36,857 nt of DNA, taken from assembly GCA_902510415.1 (NCBI GenBank), contig CABXBH010000010.1, positions 1 through 36,857 on the forward strand, written 5' to 3'. Positions 35,521-36,857 of this stretch are shown piece by piece. The notes beneath the pieces are model-generated. The model searched no databases. It worked only from the letters and a program-made list of their open reading frames with translations, and was not told where the DNA came from. This DNA is from an uncultured Bacteroidota bacterium (GTDB taxonomy: Bacteria; Bacteroidota; Bacteroidia; Flavobacteriales; Flavobacteriaceae). A program made the translations under genes and the position numbers. The stretch's first letter is position 1. Every line of letters starts with the position of its first letter.

Positions 35521-35557
35521 AAATATTAACATTTTATATAATTTAAAACTATAAGAC

Positions 35558-36307
35558 TTGAAAACAATACTTATAACAGGAGCAACAAGCGGAATTGGAT
35601 TGGCGGCTGCTAAAAAGTTAGCAAACGATAAAAATCAACTTATTTTATGCGGTAGAAGACAACAAAAATTAGATGAAATTTCAAAAGAGCTTTCAGCAAT
35701 TACTAATGTATTATCACTTTGCTTCGATGTTTCAGATAAAAATGAAGTAAATAAAATTTTAGAAAATCTTACTGCTGAATTTAGTTCTATTGATATTCTT
35801 ATCAACAATGCTGGAAATGCACATGGACTCGATACAATTCAAGAGGGTTCACTTGATGATTGGGATAATATGATTGATAGTAATGTGAAAGGTTTGCTTT
35901 ATGTATCTCGTGTTATCATGCCAAAAATGATTGAAAAAGAAAGTGGACATATAATTAACATTGGCTCTCTTGCGGGTAGAGAAGTTTATGAAAAGGGTAA
36001 TATTTACTGCGCAACAAAACATGCAGTGAATGCTATTTCAAAAGCTATGAGAATTGACCTAAATAAAACAGGAATTAAAGTATCCGAAATTAATCCAGGA
36101 CTTGTAGAAACAGACTTTTCCAACGTTCGCTTTAAAGGAGATAATAATAGAGCTGAAAAGGTTTATCAAGGATATAAGGCGCTACAAGCAGATGATATTG
36201 CTGATATTATAGAATTCGTTATTAATAGACCAAGCCATGTCAATATTGCAGATATTTTAGTGCTTCCTCAAGCGCAAGCAACAAGCTCAATTATAGATAA
36301 GAAATAA
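35558..36307 (+). CDS. Short-chain dehydrogenase/reductase (classical SDR)
   Basis: A 249-residue NAD(P)-dependent oxidoreductase. The cofactor-binding TGATSGIG begins at residue 7. Other features are the Arg pair in CGRRQQKL that suggests NADPH, NNAGNAHG, INIGSLAG with the catalytic Ser, and the active-site YCATKHAV (Tyr and Lys). The C-terminal INPGLVETDF is typical. The overall pattern matches the YdfG-like group (3-hydroxy acid/serine dehydrogenases), but the substrate is not certain. The start is TTG at 35558: the frame has a TAA two codons upstream, there is no ATG before the Rossmann motif, and the reading KTILITGATSGIG fits the family. It is monocistronic between a divergent bat operon and the DUF6249-like gene with its own promoter. 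Confidence 0.93.
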   Translation: MKTILITGATSGIGLAAAKKLANDKNQLILCGRRQQKLDEISKELSAITNVLSLCFDVSDKNEVNKILENLTAEFSSIDILINNAGNAHGLDTIQEGSLDDWDNMIDSNVKGLLYVSRVIMPKMIEKESGHIINIGSLAGREVYEKGNIYCATKHAVNAISKAMRIDLNKTGIKVSEINPGLVETDFSNVRFKGDNNRAEKVYQGYKALQADDIADIIEFVINRPSHVNIADILVLPQAQATSSIIDKK

Positions 36308-36328
36308 AATTTGACAAAATTTTATAAT

Positions 36329-36372
36329 GTAACCTTTGCGTAACATAAAATAAAATGTTACGTTTGCGTTAC
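36329..36372 (+). promoter_or_regulatory. Promoter overlaid by four phased GTAAC/GTTAC half-sites
   Basis: TTTG at 36335-36338 and TACGTTTG (perfect TAnnTTTG) at 36359-36366 are exactly 20 nt apart, a consensus Bacteroidota promoter 28 nt before the ATG at 36394. Around it are GTAAC at 36329 and 36340 and GTTAC (the reverse complement) at 36357 and 36368. Each pair is 11 bp apart, one helical turn, and the two pairs face each other. The half-sites flank or overlap both promoter boxes, so a bound regulator would affect transcription directly. Confidence 0.65.
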
Positions 36373-36393
36373 ATTAATTAAAAAACTAAAATT

Positions 36394-36783
36394 ATGGGAG
36401 ATTTAATACCAATATTAGGAATACTAACAGGGATAATTGTCCCAATAGCTGTATTTCTTTGGCTATATCATGACGCAAAACATAAGAGACAAACTGTGCT
36501 AGAGATTGCTAAACACATAGATGATCCAGAAAAATTAGATGAGCTTTTGCATATTTTTGATGAAAGGAAAGATAAGCCAATAGATTATCGCAGAAATGGA
36601 GTTATAACAATATTTGTTGGTATTGGTCTCTATTTTTTTGGCTATATAGCTATTGGATTTATATTAAAAGGTGTTGGAGCTTTGGTAGGAGCAATAGGTC
36701 TAGGCACTTTGATTGCAGGATACCTTTATCCAAACACTAGTGAAGAACTAACTAATGCCGTTGATGAATTTGAAAAGAAATAG
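36394..36783 (+). CDS. DUF6249-like small membrane protein
   Basis: A 129-residue inner-membrane protein. Helix 1 at about 4-25 reads IPILGILTGIIVPIAVFLWL. A polar helical segment at about 27-65 is predicted to be cytoplasmic (DAKHKRQTVLEIAKHIDDPE, LDELLHIFDERKD). One or two hydrophobic helices follow at about 70-112 (NGVITIFVGIGLYFFGYIAI, GVGALVGAIGLGTLIAGYLY). The layout and wording fit DUF6249 proteins of Bacteroidota, whose function is unknown and which are often found beside transcription regulators. Here a helix-turn-helix gene follows within 5 nt. The ATG is preceded by a near-perfect promoter with a phased operator-like array. Confidence 0.82.
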   Translation: MGDLIPILGILTGIIVPIAVFLWLYHDAKHKRQTVLEIAKHIDDPEKLDELLHIFDERKDKPIDYRRNGVITIFVGIGLYFFGYIAIGFILKGVGALVGAIGLGTLIAGYLYPNTSEELTNAVDEFEKK

Positions 36784-36785
36784 TT

Positions 36786-36857
36786 TTGGGCAGAAATCAC
36801 AAAAATCTTTTAAATAATCTTCAAGAAATTCGAAAATCTGCAGGGTTAACTCAGCAA
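36786..36857 (+). CDS. Helix-turn-helix (XRE-type) regulator, N-terminal fragment
   Basis: The frame from TTG at 36786 to the end of the window reads 24 residues ending NLQEIRKSAGLTQQ. The pattern L-E-RK-AGLTQ-x is the first helix and turn of Cro/CI (XRE) HTH domains. No ATG is available: the frame is closed by a TGA at 36771-36773, and the only usual initiator after it is the TTG two nt after the DUF6249-like stop. The gene continues beyond the window. It is probably co-transcribed with the membrane protein and could bind the upstream repeats, but this is only a guess from position. Confidence 0.6.
   Translation, partial: MGRNHKNLLNNLQEIRKSAGLTQQ

Overview
The window is a compact, AT-rich stretch of a Bacteroidota chromosome, most likely a free-living (probably marine) member of the Flavobacteriia. 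The evidence is: four TonB-dependent receptors; a type IX secretion (T9SS) sorting protein; an atpD-atpC pair apart from the other ATP synthase genes, with a very short epsilon subunit; a complete Bat aerotolerance operon; A-rich gene leaders without Shine-Dalgarno sites; and promoters of the Bacteroidota form (TTG, about 20 nt, TAnnTTTG). There are no rRNA, tRNA, CRISPR or insertion elements. No gap between genes exceeds about 215 bp, and many genes overlap by 1 to 28 nt.

Layout. 1-1055: 3' end of a TonB-dependent receptor. 1268-5543: a receptor and an SGNH-like lipoprotein gene, closed by a clear intrinsic terminator. 5708-7497: atpD-atpC. 7503-9187 (minus): a SOS-type mutagenesis pair in the order umuC then umuD. 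9315-11195: a BtuB-like receptor. 11188-17150 (minus): a tightly packed run porZ, recO, haemoglobin-receptor-like gene, recX. 17216-19804 (minus): a cystathionine gamma-synthase/lyase-type enzyme and NADP-type glutamate dehydrogenase. 19880-23830 (plus): an EamA transporter, then the overlapping housekeeping genes yicC, gmk, nadD and gpsA. 23823-25575 (minus): a small conserved protein, pheS and a DUF805 membrane protein. 25658-26155: cvpA. 26128-35422 (minus): MoxR ATPase, DUF58 protein, a large membrane-anchored protein, BatA, BatB, BatC, BatD, BatE and a coupled NTF2-like protein. 35558-36307: a short-chain dehydrogenase. 36394 to the end: a DUF6249-like membrane protein and the start of a helix-turn-helix regulator.

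How the genes work together. The receptors would import large nutrients such as corrinoids, haem or unknown ligands across the outer membrane. PorZ belongs to the cell-surface attachment stage of T9SS. RecO, RecX and the UmuC/UmuD pair handle recombinational repair and translesion synthesis. The Bat/MoxR block is a known family cluster (ATPase, VWA proteins, TPR proteins) thought to assemble an envelope complex.

Most of the window is ordinary chromosome and I see no clearly new multi-gene system. The best leads are: an SGNH-family lipoprotein whose nucleophile serine is replaced by glycine; a promoter before the DUF6249-like gene overlaid by four GTAAC/GTTAC half-sites in 11-bp phase; an NTF2-like gene translationally coupled to the end of the bat operon; and the reversed umuC-umuD order.
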